64,000 nucleotides of DNA. Source: an uncultured Collinsella sp. (GTDB taxonomy: Bacteria > Actinomycetota > Coriobacteriia > Coriobacteriales > Coriobacteriaceae). Positions 61,803 to 64,000 of this stretch are shown here, one piece after another. Position numbers and translations under genes: made by a program. The notes beneath the pieces were generated by a model. It did not search any database. It was not told the origin of the DNA and saw only the letters and a program-made list of their open reading frames with translations. Within the stretch, counting starts at the first letter, position 1. Each line of letters opens with the position of its first letter. The stretch spans positions 112,192-176,191 of the forward strand of contig CATWSG010000001.1 of NCBI GenBank assembly GCA_958353395.1, read 5' to 3'.

Positions 61803-64000
61803 ATGGAATTGTCAGACATAAAGCGAGAGAAAGACCTGCACAAACTATCGTTCGCTGATCTCTTTTATGAAATCTATGACGAACCCAATGGCGAGTCGAT
61901 CGCAATGGGGATCATCAGATTGATAATGCCCGACTTTGATGACGTCTATAAAGAGGGCCGCGTCGAAGCAGCGAAATACGAGCGATTTCGCGAGCACCTC
62001 TCAGATGCTCGCTTCGGAAGATTGATGTATTCCCGCGTGAGTGGCGACGGTTTCTCTTCGTGGCTATTATTCCGCGATCAATGGAGAAGCGACCATGTAA
62101 TGGATATATGTGGCGGATCCATCGAAAGATTATTCAACGAGGGCAGCTTCGAAAACGTTTGCGATGCCCTGTATAAAGAATTCGCTGATGCGAAAAACCC
62201 CGAAGGAGGAGGCAAACAGAGGCATTTCCTGATCGATGCGTTTGTTAAGGACGAAAAGCGTTATGAGGACTTTCGGGAAAGCCTAGAAAGAAAGATTAAC
62301 GACCTTGCAACAGGCGCGCTTGCTTCAAGCAAGATCATCAAAGGACTCTTTCTTTTGCCAAAGCTCGAGAGCGATCAAGAACTGATTATTTTCTTTGGCA
62401 ACAACTTCAGCGCTACGTTCAATTCGGTAGACGCATATACAGGCCTGCTCTACGCATCCGAGTACTTTGATTTTGATGGAGAAATCCTCTCTTCGTTGAC
62501 AAGCGATTTCAGCGAGGAAGAAATCAAAGCGGCTGAAATTGCCGAAACGAGCTGGGTCGCAAAGGAGCGCGAAGAAAAGGCGAAGCGAGAAGAGGAGCGA
62601 AAGCGATCTGAGCAATATAACATCGCGATCAAGGCGTTCGATAACGGCTGCTACGAATCAGCTTATAAATCATTCTGCGAACTAGGTGATTATCGAGAAG
62701 CAAAAGCTAAGGCGGCAGAAGCAAAAGCAAAAGCTGAGGCGGCAGAAGCAAAAGTCAAATGGAATGAGGCACGGATTGACCGCATGCGATCTGAGGCGTC
62801 AAAGTACATGCAGCCGATTATGGTTAAAGGGAAAAACGGCTCTGGCGAGTACCGCGTGCCATGGAGGATTCTTGACGTCGACGCCGATCTTGGCAGAGTA
62901 CTCATGATTACCGAAGTGTGCATTGGTGATAGACCGTGGGGACATGGGACATGGAGCGAGTGCTCTCTTAGAAAGTGGCTTAACGAAGAGTTTTACAGTT
63001 CGCTTCCCGAAGAGGCAAGGATCAGGGTAGCGACGGCCACAATACGCGACATAGATGCCGATAAAAATGTCGAAGATAGAATCTTCATATTGAGCGTCGA
63101 TGAGGTGCACAAGTACTTCACGGACGAGCGCGCCAGGCGCTGTTCCATTGCAGGCGAACAGAACCCAACCATGTGGTGGATGCGTAATCTTAGCACCGGC
63201 AAAATAGAAGATGTTCGAGTTGTAGACAAAGATGGCAATGCCAGCAGCTATGAATTTACCGTATACGATAAGTTTCGCAAACTTTACTATTTTAGAAGGG
63301 CAGATTCTCCTACTAGGGAGGGAAACTCTTCGATAACAGCCGTACGTCCGGCATTGTGGATTCAGACCGGGTTGGACGATGCTGCAATCGCTAAAAGGCA
63401 GTCCGAGGAATCGCTCGTAAGCGCATACGCGTTTGCCAAGGAAGCAATGTACGAGGGCGATTATAAGAAAGCCCGGGACGAATTCAGGAAACTAGGTGAT
63501 TTCAAGGACAGCAAATCACTTGCCAACTTGTGTTCAAAGGGTATCTTCTTTGCGGAAGCGACCGAGCTAATGAACAACGCAAAAACCGAAAAAGACTTCC
63601 GTGCGGCAATAGCAAAATTCGAAAAGGCGGACGACTTTTATTTAAGCAAAGAAGGTAGTTACAGTAGCTTGAGTGCGCTATCGTCGAAAACTCAATGCGA
63701 AGAGCTTGCAAGAATTGCGATGCTATCCGAGGCGCTTATCAAGCTTGCTGGCGGGAAGCCATCAAAGCCAAGCTCAGAACTATACGAAGAGCGCAGGGCA
63801 AAAAGCATAGAAAAAGAAAAGCAGGGCATGCAACAAGAATTGAGCAGGTTAGGATTTTTCAAAGGCAAGGAAAAGCGGCTCTTGCTGGAAAAGATTGAAA
63901 AGAAGGAAGCAGAGATACGCGAGGCCGTTTTGCGGGCAGAAAAGGCCAGAAAAGCGGCAAATGAACAATACAATAAAGCGCGGGCAGACTACATGAAGCG
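61803..64000 (+). CDS. Large protein with LGDY-type helical repeats and a DUF6273-like domain, 3' end cut by the window
   Basis: The frame is open from ATG 61803 (GGAG seven bases before) to the right edge, at least 732 residues. An N-terminal ~230-residue helical region of no known family is followed by a helical repeat (NIAIKAFDNGCYESAYKSFC, ELGDYREAKAKA, about 268-304). A domain resembling DUF6273 comes next (about 332-522: RILDV..DLGRVLMITE, CSLRKWLNEEFY, FILSVDEVHKYF, WWMRNL, VRPALWIQ). A second repeat (AMYEGDYKKARDEFRKLGDF, about 538-574) and a charged coiled coil end the visible part. Such repeat/DUF6273 proteins are common in gut Firmicutes; the function is unknown. Base composition is AT-richer than the core genes. 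Confidence 0.75.
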   Translation, partial: MELSDIKREKDLHKLSFADLFYEIYDEPNGESIAMGIIRLIMPDFDDVYKEGRVEAAKYERFREHLSDARFGRLMYSRVSGDGFSSWLLFRDQWRSDHVMDICGGSIERLFNEGSFENVCDALYKEFADAKNPEGGGKQRHFLIDAFVKDEKRYEDFRESLERKINDLATGALASSKIIKGLFLLPKLESDQELIIFFGNNFSATFNSVDAYTGLLYASEYFDFDGEILSSLTSDFSEEEIKAAEIAETSWVAKEREEKAKREEERKRSEQYNIAIKAFDNGCYESAYKSFCELGDYREAKAKAAEAKAKAEAAEAKVKWNEARIDRMRSEASKYMQPIMVKGKNGSGEYRVPWRILDVDADLGRVLMITEVCIGDRPWGHGTWSECSLRKWLNEEFYSSLPEEARIRVATATIRDIDADKNVEDRIFILSVDEVHKYFTDERARRCSIAGEQNPTMWWMRNLSTGKIEDVRVVDKDGNASSYEFTVYDKFRKLYYFRRADSPTREGNSSITAVRPALWIQTGLDDAAIAKRQSEESLVSAYAFAKEAMYEGDYKKARDEFRKLGDFKDSKSLANLCSKGIFFAEATELMNNAKTEKDFRAAIAKFEKADDFYLSKEGSYSSLSALSSKTQCEELARIAMLSEALIKLAGGKPSKPSSELYEERRAKSIEKEKQGMQQELSRLGFFKGKEKRLLLEKIEKKEAEIREAVLRAEKARKAANEQYNKARADYMK

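Noticed and set aside
62685..62760. Short AAAGC-rich direct repeats suggesting a tandem-repeat locus
   Set aside because: They encode the Glu-Ala-Lys coiled-coil stretch of the large protein and are explained by coding for that helix.

Overview
The window looks like a chromosomal segment of a gut actinobacterium of the Coriobacteriia, most like Collinsella. This rests on the moderately high GC, the mix of actinobacterial sortase substrates (LAGTG and LPKTG tails), the Clostridia-like redox genes, and several families of intergenic hairpin repeats. No rRNA, tRNA or CRISPR array was recognised. The genus assignment is inference, because no marker gene could be compared.

Layout. 0-7 kb: start of a queuosine-precursor transporter behind a preQ1-like hairpin, release factor 3, a GntR-ABC transporter operon, a ClC-type channel, a LOG-family protein and a potassium channel. 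7-13.6 kb: two convergent signalling units, a BvgS-like hybrid kinase split by two single-base indels, and a solute-binding lipoprotein plus hybrid kinase, meeting at a perfect 17-bp terminator hairpin. 13.7-20.7 kb: MalY-like aminotransferase, TrmO, an XRE-zinc ribbon-TipAS regulator, glutaredoxin, an 840-bp repeat-rich gap with one ribbon-helix-helix gene, Dus, and a membrane protein. 20.7-28.4 kb: a MacB-like fused exporter, then a redox operon (48-aa CXXC membrane protein, polyferredoxin, TlpA-like lipoprotein) divergent from a two-component system. 28.4-39.6 kb: a LuxR regulator, a 1455-aa cell-wall-anchored protein, a small XRE/membrane pair, and the two subunits of a type II topoisomerase. 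39.6-43.2 kb: a MerR-controlled operon of two flavoproteins, a decarboxylase-cupin fusion and an alpha/beta hydrolase.

From 43.3 kb on the window is accessory. Two about 520-bp direct repeats, each a yjdF-type riboswitch plus a yjdF gene (the second frameshifted), bracket an agmatine-deiminase island (putrescine carbamoyltransferase, antiporter, agmatine deiminase). After the second repeat come debris of a type I restriction specificity gene and of a TetR gene. An extremely GC-rich lantibiotic-immunity-type cassette follows (ATPase, two permeases, YxeA-like protein, response regulator, kinase). Next are an AT-richer PHP-ATPase (TrlF-like) operon, an orphan excisionase-like gene, an IS3-family remnant that truncates an LPKTG surface protein, and an operon of unknown function that runs off the right edge and encodes a Gly/Arg/Lys-rich basic protein and a large repeat/DUF6273-like protein.

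Many reading frames are interrupted by single-base indels or in-frame TAG codons. Several indels lie in homopolymers, so assembly error must be kept apart from true decay.
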